21,651 bases of DNA from a virus. The position numbers and the translations under genes were made by a program. The notes beneath the pieces are model-generated. The model was given only the letters and a program-made list of their open reading frames with translations, had not been told where the DNA came from and made no database searches. Below are positions 1 to 6,583 of the stretch, one piece after another (position 1 is the stretch's first letter; each line of letters starts with the position of its first letter). The stretch spans positions 1-21,651 of IMG/VR virus record IMGVR_UViG_3300006802_000687; one strand, 5' to 3'.

Positions 1-297
1 CAAGAAAGTTTGAACCGCGATTACCGCGAACTACAAACAAAGAAAGCGTCCATACTCAGGGAGATGAAAGGTACTAGAGAGCAAAGAATTAAAAGGTTGG
101 AAGATAGCAAACAGAGCTTTACATCGTGGGTGGCTATGCTAATGCAAGACCCCGACACACTAAAGCGTTATGGTATTGAAATGGAGAAGATGAGACTCGC
201 TATGATGAAAGAAAAGGAACGCTTGGGCGCGTTCCATAAATATGAGGACGGGCAAATTGATCAACCATTTTTAACTCCAGATACGGTTGAAGATTAA
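1..297 (+). CDS. Partial small coiled protein, C-terminal part, function unknown
   Basis: The reading frame is open from base 1 to the TAA at 295-297, so the gene probably begins upstream; a TTG at 10 is the first start-like codon but has no clear ribosome site in view. The visible 98 residues are highly charged and probably helical, with many Lys, Arg, Glu and Met and a motif SFTSWVAMLMQDP near the middle. The tail is acidic and ends DQPFLTPDTVED. There is no signal peptide or membrane segment. I do not recognise the family. A small phage helper protein is possible given the structural genes downstream, but the sugar cassette separates it from them. It ends one base before the ATG of the next gene, which suggests one transcript. 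Confidence 0.6.
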   Translation, partial: QESLNRDYRELQTKKASILREMKGTREQRIKRLEDSKQSFTSWVAMLMQDPDTLKRYGIEMEKMRLAMMKEKERLGAFHKYEDGQIDQPFLTPDTVED

Positions 298-298
298 C

Positions 299-1519
299 AT
301 GTTTGCATTTAAGTATGATAATTTTTCTATAATTGCTAATAATCAAGCTTTGGTAGATTTTTCTTCCGTATTAGAAAATTGTAAAAATACGAATGTTATT
401 CACATCAATAGGGCCATACATATAAATAAATTCAAAACATGTAACAATTTTTTGGCTCTTCACAGTTGGCAAAAAAGCAAATTTATAGGTTATGACTGTA
501 ATAAATCTAGAAGCAATTTGTTCGATGGGATATTTTTTATTTTAAAACCGGGTCAAACCACTCAAGATAGACCATATGAGGATTTTCAAAAATATATAGA
601 TGAATTTCCACATAAAAATAAAACAATAATACATATTGGGGCATCAGTTTCTAAAAATTTACTTCGTGGTGGTCAACCATCAGCGGGCTTTAATGTTGCT
701 TATTATCTTCACGACCTTTATAAAAACGCTCAAATTAATCTTATTGGTTTTTCTGGGCATCATAAATTACCAAATGGAAAAATGGCATTAGATGGACACC
801 CAGTTTCTAAAGAACAATTATGGTATAAATCACAATCTAAAATAGCTTTATATTTAAATAATCCACCATGTAGTGAACTATTTGATTATCCTTGCGCAAT
901 GTGTAATGCTCAAAATTTTAATGATTCCAAATCAATGTGTACTATTTCACAATCCCCAATCGGGCAATATAAAATGAAAAAATGGTCTAAAATAGAAGAT
1001 GATAAGTATAGCTGGTTGTATAAAAATAATTATCCAATTGGTCAACCAATGAGGGTTGTAAAAAAATTTAATTTAGACAAAAATCTTTCATGTATTGATC
1101 TTGGTTGTGGAAGAGCTTCACTAAGTACACACTTTACAAACTATACTGGAGTAGATGTTTCTGAATATATAATAGAGTTCAACAAACTTAACCGTAGTGG
1201 TAAATATATACATGCATCTCTTGACGATTTAAGCCCCATAGATGATTTTTATGATGTAGCTATTTGTTCAGATGTGATGGAGCATCTTCCGCCAGATCAA
1301 ATAAAAAATGTTCTTAAGTCAATTTCTAGCTTATCAGTGAAGGATTTCTATTTTGTAATTTCGACTAGAAAATCCTTTATACTCGACAAAGAAAAGAAAA
1401 ATTTACACCTATCTGTGTTTAGTGCTTCTGTATGGAGAAATATGTTTTTAGAATTTTTTAAAATTACTAACGAAGATATATCGCCCACGCAATATACATT
1501 AAAATGTCAAACAAAGTAA
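299..1519 (+). CDS. Fusion of a sialyltransferase-like (GT29-type) domain and a SAM methyltransferase
   Basis: I start it at the ATG at 299, two bases after the previous stop, rather than the TTG at 287; this gives 406 residues. Residues 1-175 resemble a GT29-type sialyltransferase: FSIIANNQAL near the start looks like the nucleotide-sugar (L) motif, GGQPSAGFNVAYYL at 124-137 like the S motif, then INLIGFSG, and H167-x4-E172 fits the HxxxxE (VS) motif. Residues about 260-350 form a class I methyltransferase, with IDLGCGR at 266-272 (SAM loop), VDVSEYI at 285-291 and CSDVMEHLP at 323-331. Between them lie four cysteines (C191, C199, C202, C214) that could hold a metal. The expected role is glycosyl transfer coupled to methylation of the sugar or acceptor. 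The methyltransferase call is firm; the sialyltransferase-like call rests on short motifs, and donor and acceptor are unknown. Confidence 0.7.
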   Translation: MFAFKYDNFSIIANNQALVDFSSVLENCKNTNVIHINRAIHINKFKTCNNFLALHSWQKSKFIGYDCNKSRSNLFDGIFFILKPGQTTQDRPYEDFQKYIDEFPHKNKTIIHIGASVSKNLLRGGQPSAGFNVAYYLHDLYKNAQINLIGFSGHHKLPNGKMALDGHPVSKEQLWYKSQSKIALYLNNPPCSELFDYPCAMCNAQNFNDSKSMCTISQSPIGQYKMKKWSKIEDDKYSWLYKNNYPIGQPMRVVKKFNLDKNLSCIDLGCGRASLSTHFTNYTGVDVSEYIIEFNKLNRSGKYIHASLDDLSPIDDFYDVAICSDVMEHLPPDQIKNVLKSISSLSVKDFYFVISTRKSFILDKEKKNLHLSVFSASVWRNMFLEFFKITNEDISPTQYTLKCQTK

Positions 1520-1523
1520 TGCT

Positions 1524-1871
1524 ATGAACAAACAAGGTAAAATTTGGGGCGAAACATGTGAGATTTTTTCTCGTAATAATGTTTCTGTAAATAGAATTAG
1601 TGTAAATAAGGGGTCGTGTTGTTCCAAACATAAACATGTTAGTAAATACAATATATTTTTTGTAGAATCTGGAAAAATTAAAGTTCAAGAATGGAAAAAG
1701 GACTATAACTTAGTAGACGAAACAATTTTATTACCTGGGGAAAGTTGTTGTGTACCCCCCGACAATTTTCATAAATTCATTGGGTTAGAAGATAGCATAG
1801 TTTATGAAATATATTTTGTCAAACTGCTAGACAACGATATTATTAGAGAGGATGTTGGAAGTCAATCATGA
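1524..1871 (+). CDS. Small cupin-fold protein, sugar-isomerase or epimerase-like
   Basis: A 115-residue single-domain cupin. Motif 1 is visible as G30, H36-x-H38, E48 and G50; motif 2 is PGESCCVPPDNFHKF at 71-85, with H83 as the last metal ligand. The opening IWGETCEI resembles the start of the cupin domain of type II mannose-6-phosphate isomerases, so a sugar-binding or isomerising role is reasonable beside a GDP-mannose dehydratase and glycosyltransferases. It is far too short to be a bifunctional isomerase/guanylyltransferase. It starts four bases after the previous stop. Three cysteine pairs or clusters are unusual for this fold and may be incidental. Metal and substrate cannot be read from the sequence. 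Confidence 0.7.
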   Translation: MNKQGKIWGETCEIFSRNNVSVNRISVNKGSCCSKHKHVSKYNIFFVESGKIKVQEWKKDYNLVDETILLPGESCCVPPDNFHKFIGLEDSIVYEIYFVKLLDNDIIREDVGSQS

Positions 1872-1880
1872 GGAGCGAAA

Positions 1881-2462
1881 ATGGATAGATTAGATATACT
1901 TAATACGATAATTAAACGTCACAACTTTCAATCGTATCTAGAAATTGGAGTTTTTGGAGGCTACACTTTTAACAATATTTTGTGCCAACACAAGGTAGGA
2001 GTCGATCCAGATAAAAATTCTGCGGCAAATATATTTTTAACTTCCGACGAATTTTTTGAACAAAATCAAGAAACTTTCGATTTAATTTTCATAGATGGGC
2101 TTCATCATGCAGATCAAGTCAAAAAAGATATAGAAAATTCATTGAAAGTTTTAAATAACGGGGGCTTTATAGTTTGTCATGATATGAATCCGCACTCAGA
2201 AATTATACAAAGAGTCCCAAGACAAAGCTCTGAATGGACCGGCGATTGCTGGAAGGCATGGGTTCAATTGAGAGCATCTCGCGATGATTTGAGTATGCAA
2301 GTTATTGACAGAGATTACGGATGCGGTGTCATATTTCGCGGACAACAAGAGTTAATAAATATTGACTGCGAATTGTCCTACGAAAATTTAGACAAAAATA
2401 GAAAGTATTGGTTAAATTTGATTACTATGCAGCAATTTCTTGATATTTTTCTAAGGAACTAA
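1881..2462 (+). CDS. Class I SAM-dependent methyltransferase (Methyltransf_24-like)
   Basis: A 193-residue protein with a good ribosome site (AGGAG at 1871-1875) and an ATG nine bases after the cupin stop. The SAM-binding loop LEIGVFGG is at residues 20-27, an acidic residue that can hold the ribose (D42) sits in VGVDPDK, IDGLHHADQV is at 71-80 and VCHDMNPHS at 98-106. This LEIG...IDG.H...HDD/HDM pattern is typical of small methyltransferases of sugar and polysaccharide clusters that act on hydroxyl groups. It shares the same layout with the protein at 3278-3883, so the two are probably distant paralogs. The acceptor is unknown; a sugar made by the neighbouring enzymes is the simplest guess. 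Confidence 0.8.
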   Translation: MDRLDILNTIIKRHNFQSYLEIGVFGGYTFNNILCQHKVGVDPDKNSAANIFLTSDEFFEQNQETFDLIFIDGLHHADQVKKDIENSLKVLNNGGFIVCHDMNPHSEIIQRVPRQSSEWTGDCWKAWVQLRASRDDLSMQVIDRDYGCGVIFRGQQELINIDCELSYENLDKNRKYWLNLITMQQFLDIFLRN

Positions 2463-2466
2463 ATTC

Positions 2467-3198
2467 ATGAAACCATTATTGATTTGCATCGCCCATCATA
2501 TAACAAATAATGAACGCAATCAATATCTTGAGACTGTTATTAATAATATTCTAGATACATATCCAAAATCAACAGATATTATTATTGATGTAAATAAGCA
2601 GGGTTTTTCATTAAATAAAACTTATTCAAATATTAGAATAGTTCCTCATCCAAATCTAGCTCACCCATTTGACCTTACTTGGTGTCATAGGCAGCATTTC
2701 CTTAATCACATTAATGACTATGAATGGGTTTCTTATATCGAAGATGATATCTTAATTCCTTATTCTAATTTTTGTTTCTATCAATCACAATTTACTAAAT
2801 TATGGCCGAACTATGTTCCCGGTTTTGTTCGTATCGAGCGATACAATAATCAAGAATATATAGTGGATGTTACGCAAAAAAATGCCCATCGTCACATACA
2901 TTGTAATAATGAAGTTTATGTTTCATTTAGTCAACCCTATCATGCAACATGGTCACTTCCGACTAATGTTTTAGCTACCTGTGACACTCAGCAATTTTTG
3001 ACTATGCATCCCAACATATCGATGCGCAGAGAATGGGGCGCTTCTTACGTAATTTGGACAATGAATAAGCAATCTTTGATAAATGTGATCAACGATAAAA
3101 TCAATCCACTATGCCATATTTATCATTTAGCAAATAATTATGCTTCTTGTTCCGGCACTCCGTATGGCAAGATAGAAATCGATAGTGTCATTAAGTAA
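2467..3198 (+). CDS. Probable GT-A-like glycosyltransferase
   Basis: A 243-residue protein, ATG preceded by AAGGA at 2453-2457 and four bases after the previous stop. It opens with a short beta strand, PLLICIAHHI, followed by a helix (YLETVINNILDTYP) and a second strand, as in GT-A folds. YIEDDILIP at residues 90-98 fits the DxD-like metal and nucleotide-sugar site. Further on, a conserved-looking aromatic and histidine-rich section (HRHIHCNNEVYVSFSQPYHATW) may form the acceptor site. There is no membrane anchor. I cannot assign a CAZy family, donor or acceptor. It closes the first part of the sugar cassette; a 79-base gap with a possible promoter follows. Confidence 0.55.
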   Translation: MKPLLICIAHHITNNERNQYLETVINNILDTYPKSTDIIIDVNKQGFSLNKTYSNIRIVPHPNLAHPFDLTWCHRQHFLNHINDYEWVSYIEDDILIPYSNFCFYQSQFTKLWPNYVPGFVRIERYNNQEYIVDVTQKNAHRHIHCNNEVYVSFSQPYHATWSLPTNVLATCDTQQFLTMHPNISMRREWGASYVIWTMNKQSLINVINDKINPLCHIYHLANNYASCSGTPYGKIEIDSVIK

Positions 3199-3216
3199 CT
3201 GAGGTAAAAAGGCACA

Positions 3217-3245
3217 TTTACTTAATATAGATTCTACGTTATAAC
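3217..3245 (+). promoter_or_regulatory. Possible sigma70-type promoter
   Basis: In the 79-base gap between the glycosyltransferase and the next methyltransferase, TTTACT (3217-3222) is followed after 17 bases by TATAAC (3240-3245), matching the -35/-10 consensus in four and five of six positions. A strong Shine-Dalgarno site, AAGGAGG (3265-3271), follows seven bases before the ATG at 3278. In such AT-rich DNA these matches can occur by chance, so this rests mainly on the unusual gap and the strong ribosome site. Confidence 0.35.
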
Positions 3246-3277
3246 TAATTTCAGTAATCATTAAAAGGAGGTTATAA

Positions 3278-3883
3278 ATGAACAAATTATCCGAAATAGT
3301 AACATTTGCTAATAGTGACGATACAAAGCTTAACCAAAAAGCTTTGACTCTTGAGGGAATGTCTAGTAAAAAGGTCAGAAATCTACTTAATAAGTGTGTT
3401 TCATATCCAAATTCTAAATATCTAGAAATTGGTGTATGGAATGGATCTACTTTATATTCGGCATTGTGTGGAAATAATCCAGAATACGTCGTTGCTATTG
3501 ACAATTTTTCTGAATTTGGTGGTCAAAAAGAAAAATTTTTAAACAATATGTCAGATATAAATGTTCCATTTAAATTTATAGATCAAGATTGTTTTAGTGT
3601 TGATAAGTCGCAATTTAAAAATAAGTTCAATGTATATTTTTATGATGGCAGACATCAAGCTATAGATCAAGAAATGGCTTTGACATATTATTATGATTCT
3701 ATGGAAGACACGTTTCTTTATATATGCGATGATTATAACTGGCACCACGTACAGATCGGTACAAAGAATGGTGTTGAAAAATGCAATCTGAAGATTTTAG
3801 AAGAGAAAACGCTTTTGTGCGGCAAAAATGGAGATACTGATAGTTGGTGGAATGGAATATGGATAGCTTTATTACAGAAATAG
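3278..3883 (+). CDS. Class I SAM-dependent methyltransferase
   Basis: A 201-residue protein with the strongest ribosome site of the upstream region (AAGGAGG at 3265-3271). The SAM loop is LEIGVWNGST at residues 49-58, AIDNF at 73-77 holds the acidic ribose-binding residue, FYDGRHQAID is at 121-130 and CDDYNW at 150-155. The arrangement matches the methyltransferase at 1881-2462 (LEIGV.GG.T, then a DG.H motif, then a D-rich strand end), so the pair probably shares an origin and may methylate different positions of one glycan. There is no membrane segment. The acceptor is unknown. It ends eight bases before the GDP-mannose dehydratase gene and is likely cotranscribed with it. Confidence 0.75.
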   Translation: MNKLSEIVTFANSDDTKLNQKALTLEGMSSKKVRNLLNKCVSYPNSKYLEIGVWNGSTLYSALCGNNPEYVVAIDNFSEFGGQKEKFLNNMSDINVPFKFIDQDCFSVDKSQFKNKFNVYFYDGRHQAIDQEMALTYYYDSMEDTFLYICDDYNWHHVQIGTKNGVEKCNLKILEEKTLLCGKNGDTDSWWNGIWIALLQK

Positions 3884-3891
3884 GAAACAAG

Positions 3892-4977
3892 ATGAAAACC
3901 GCAATAATATTCGGAATAACAGGACAAGATGGTAGTCACTTAGCAGATCTCTTGCTAGATAAAGGTTACGAAGTAACGGGCGTGAGAAGACGTTCAAGCA
4001 CAGATAATACATCCAAAATAGAACATATATTAAATGAACCCAGATTCAAGTTGGTTGAAGGCGATATCACAGATCCGTATAGCATATCAAATATACTTAA
4101 AGATAACGTACAGGTAGATGAAATCTATAACTTAGCTGCTCAATCGCACGTAGGAACCTCTTTTAAGCAACCAGCTTTAACTTGGGATGTGACCGGTAAG
4201 GGCTGTATTAATATATTGCAAACAATTGTAGATTTAGGAATGTTTGGTACTAGGTTCTACCAAGCATCGTCTAGCGAAATGTTTGGAAGCTCTTTTACAG
4301 TTGGAGAACATGGAGAAAAGTATCAAGACGAAAATACTAAATTTCTACCGCAATCACCCTATGCTATAGCCAAGTGCGCCGCACATTATGCTGTTAGACT
4401 ATTCAGAGAAGCTTACGACCTTCATGCTAGTTGTGGAATATTATTTAATCACGAAGGCCCAAGGCGCGGTGATAATTTTGTTACAAAGAAGATCACAAAC
4501 TGGATAGTTAACTTTAAATTATGGCTAGATAATAATGCCCTTAATGTAGATGATTTGATATCAGATGGAGATCTCATATATTCAAAGTCTCTCCTTCAAA
4601 ATATACCTAAATTAAGATTGGGAAATTTGGATGCTTATAGGGATTGGGGGTATGCTGGAGATTATGTAGAAGCCATGTGGATTATGCTACAGCAAGAAAC
4701 ACCAGATGATTATGTAATATGTACTGGAAATACGTATAGTATTAGAGACTTTTTAGATAAAGCATTTCATTATATTAATTGTCCTAGCTGGGATAATTAT
4801 GTTGTTGTAGACCCAGAATTTTACAGACCGGCAGAGGTGGATTATTTACGTGGCAGTAACTCCAAAGCATTGAAGAAGCTTGGATGGAAACCAAAATATG
4901 ATTTAGATATGTTAGTTTCTTTAATGATAGATTGTGGTTTAAATGATAAACTTTCGAATCATGCTAGATATATCTAA
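3892..4977 (+). CDS. gmd: GDP-mannose 4,6-dehydratase
   Basis: A 361-residue extended short-chain dehydrogenase when started at the ATG at 3892 after AGGAAA; the frame stays open for 16 more codons upstream, but those overlap the previous gene and precede the natural start MKTAIIFGITG. The enzyme removes water from GDP-D-mannose to give GDP-4-keto-6-deoxy-D-mannose, the branch point to GDP-fucose, rhamnose, perosamine and related sugars. Seen: the Rossmann motif G8-x2-G11-x2-G14 (GITGQDGS), RRRSSTDNT at 32-40 (NADP-binding Arg segment), NLAAQSHV at 80-87, SSSEMFG at 126-132, and the catalytic pair Y157-x3-K161 in SPYAIAK. FNHEGPRRG and FVTKKI are typical of this family. Length fits known GMDs. 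No partner epimerase/reductase lies in the window. Confidence 0.9.
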   Translation: MKTAIIFGITGQDGSHLADLLLDKGYEVTGVRRRSSTDNTSKIEHILNEPRFKLVEGDITDPYSISNILKDNVQVDEIYNLAAQSHVGTSFKQPALTWDVTGKGCINILQTIVDLGMFGTRFYQASSSEMFGSSFTVGEHGEKYQDENTKFLPQSPYAIAKCAAHYAVRLFREAYDLHASCGILFNHEGPRRGDNFVTKKITNWIVNFKLWLDNNALNVDDLISDGDLIYSKSLLQNIPKLRLGNLDAYRDWGYAGDYVEAMWIMLQQETPDDYVICTGNTYSIRDFLDKAFHYINCPSWDNYVVVDPEFYRPAEVDYLRGSNSKALKKLGWKPKYDLDMLVSLMIDCGLNDKLSNHARYI

Positions 4978-5194
4978 TGTCTATATCGACATACGTCACC
5001 TAAAGCTTAAAAAATATAATTCACCATTTCCTACTATTTTTATTTCTGCCAAAGATCCAGATGATGCTTGTCACAAAGTTATCAATAACCTAATTAATAT
5101 TATCATGAATCAAGATTCATCTATGGAAATGCGAGTTGCTTGTAGAAAAATAAGAAGAGAATCAAAAATAGACAAGATTTATATACTAAACTAA
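4961..5194 (+). CDS. Small hypothetical protein
   Basis: An open frame of 77 residues from the ATG at 4961, which overlaps the end of the dehydratase gene by 17 bases; an earlier ATG at 4943 would add six residues. No clear Shine-Dalgarno site precedes either start. The protein is basic towards its C-terminus (RVACRKIRRESKIDKIYILN) and holds an acidic stretch, SAKDPDDACHKVINN, around residue 33. No signal peptide, membrane segment or known motif is seen. Its TAA at 5192-5194 touches the ATG of the HNH gene, so translational coupling is likely. The tight fit between neighbours is the main evidence that it is a gene. Confidence 0.5.
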   Translation: MLDISNVYIDIRHLKLKKYNSPFPTIFISAKDPDDACHKVINNLINIIMNQDSSMEMRVACRKIRRESKIDKIYILN

Positions 5195-5452
5195 ATGAAA
5201 CGAAACTATAATGACCCCGCATACGCAGATTGGCGTAAAAAAATATTTCAAAGAGATAAAAAGTGTATGATGCCTGGATGTACTTCAAAAACGAAATTAC
5301 AAGCACATCACATAAAAAGGTGGGCCGATGCATCCTCACTACGTTATGACATTTCTAATGGTATAACTCTATGTGCGGCTTGTCATAAGTCTATTAAAAA
5401 TAAAGAGGGTCATTATGAATCACTTTTTAGGAGTATTATAGATGGCTTATAA
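5195..5452 (+). CDS. HNH endonuclease
   Basis: An 85-residue HNH nuclease of the compact phage type. Zinc ligands are C24-x4-C29 and C60-x2-C63; the catalytic core is HH at 38-39, N55 and H64, in the order C..C-HH-N-C..C-H. HNH proteins of this size next to terminase genes help the terminase cut DNA in several phages (for example HK97 gp74), and this gene lies 1.1 kb upstream of the terminase on the same strand. The alternative is a free-standing homing endonuclease, but it is not inserted in another gene. Its ATG directly follows the previous stop and lacks a good ribosome site, which points to coupled translation. Its end overlaps the next gene by 11 bases. Confidence 0.85.
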   Translation: MKRNYNDPAYADWRKKIFQRDKKCMMPGCTSKTKLQAHHIKRWADASSLRYDISNGITLCAACHKSIKNKEGHYESLFRSIIDGL

Positions 5453-5942
5453 AGTAGCTCCACCATTTACAGTTATTAAAGATACTCGCGAACAAGATGG
5501 CTATTTTTTTAGCGCATTTAACACTTGTGCCGGTATGGTTGAGTCCAAATTAGACACAGGTGACTATACCATACAAGGATTAGAAGATAAAATATGCGTG
5601 GAAAGAAAGGGTTGCGTAGAGGAGTTAGCCGTTAACTTAGGCTCTAAAAAGTACGCATTTTTAAATGAAATAGAGCGTATGAAACCCTTCCCACACAAGT
5701 TCATAGTTTTAGAATTTTCTCTTGAAGATTTGATAAAATTTCCAGAAGAAACCAGAATACCTATCAAAAACAAAGCATCGCTAAAAATAACCGGCAAGTA
5801 TATGCTCAAATGTTTGATGGAATTTCAGTTATACGACAGTGTTCATATATGGTTTTGTGGAAACAAACACAATGCATTCTTAGCGATTAGTAGCCTATTC
5901 AAAAGAATAAACGAAATGTATACCATAGGGAGAAAAAAGTGA
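5442..5942 (+). CDS. ERCC4-type (XPF/Mus81-like) nuclease
   Basis: A 166-residue single-domain nuclease. The family signature is clear: D14 and E17 in IKDTREQ, D41 in TGDYTI, and the ERK triad at 54-56 in CVERKG, followed by the strand KFIVLEF at 86-92. These residues bind the metal that cuts branched DNA in XPF, Mus81 and the archaeal Hef family. There is no helix-hairpin-helix or helicase part, as in other phage versions. In a phage such a nuclease could trim branches or Holliday junctions in replicated DNA before packaging, which suits its position between an HNH nuclease and the packaging genes. Its TGA (5940-5942) overlaps the ATG of the protease gene by one base. Confidence 0.85.
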   Translation: MAYKVAPPFTVIKDTREQDGYFFSAFNTCAGMVESKLDTGDYTIQGLEDKICVERKGCVEELAVNLGSKKYAFLNEIERMKPFPHKFIVLEFSLEDLIKFPEETRIPIKNKASLKITGKYMLKCLMEFQLYDSVHIWFCGNKHNAFLAISSLFKRINEMYTIGRKK

Positions 5943-6583
5943 TGGCAGAACCAGAACTACTAAAGGATTTTCACGACTATGGCGCAAATATTTCTACAAG
6001 AGAGATATTTCTTCATAATATTTATCATTCAGAAGATAATCAAAACCCCGGTGTTGAATATAGAATGTCTAATACATTTTTGAAAAATTTGAGAGCTTTA
6101 GAACTAAAAAGCGATCAACCAATTATAGTACATATGCAAAGTATAGGTGGTGAATGGTCAGACGGTATGGCTATATACGACGCTATTAGGATGTGTCGTT
6201 CATATGTTACGGTTATAGTTTATGCACAAGCATCCTCAATGAGTAGTATTATATTGCAAGCAGCGGACTATCGTGTAATGACGCCAAATGCGCATTTTAT
6301 GAGTCACTATGGTTCTTCTGATATAAATACAGACTACTTAAGCGCTATGAATCAAGCAAATTATGAACGAGATATTTGCGATACTATGTTTGATATCTAT
6401 GCTTCAAGATGTGCGAATGGTCTGTTTTTCTACGAGAAGTACGGTAAAAAGCCTAGCGAAAAACAAGTCAAGCAATACTTAATAAGAAAATTAAAATCTG
6501 GCGATTGGTACCTTAACGCGGAAGATACTGTTTATTATGGTTTTGCCGACGCGGTGTTGAAGGATTGGCATTTCACATCATGA
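5942..6583 (+). CDS. ClpP-like serine protease
   Basis: A 213-residue ClpP/crotonase-fold protease, started at the ATG at 5942 after AGGGAG rather than at the GTG at 5939. IIVHMQSIGG at 61-70 matches the oxyanion strand (ClpP has NSPGG), AQASSMSS at 95-102 holds the nucleophile S99 (ClpP GQAASMG), and MSHYGSS at 120-126 holds H122. An aspartate in the last helix (GFADAV) could complete the triad. Phage ClpP-like proteins often act as head-maturation proteases and are usually fused to or near the portal gene; this one lies directly upstream of the terminase, overlapping its ATG by four bases. A second candidate maturation protease lies at 10729-12174. A role in host protein turnover cannot be excluded. 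Confidence 0.82.
   Translation: MAEPELLKDFHDYGANISTREIFLHNIYHSEDNQNPGVEYRMSNTFLKNLRALELKSDQPIIVHMQSIGGEWSDGMAIYDAIRMCRSYVTVIVYAQASSMSSIILQAADYRVMTPNAHFMSHYGSSDINTDYLSAMNQANYERDICDTMFDIYASRCANGLFFYEKYGKKPSEKQVKQYLIRKLKSGDWYLNAEDTVYYGFADAVLKDWHFTS

Noticed and set aside
3844-3891. Longer start for the GDP-mannose dehydratase
   Set aside because: The extra 16 residues overlap the previous gene and precede the natural MKTAIIFGITG start of the family.
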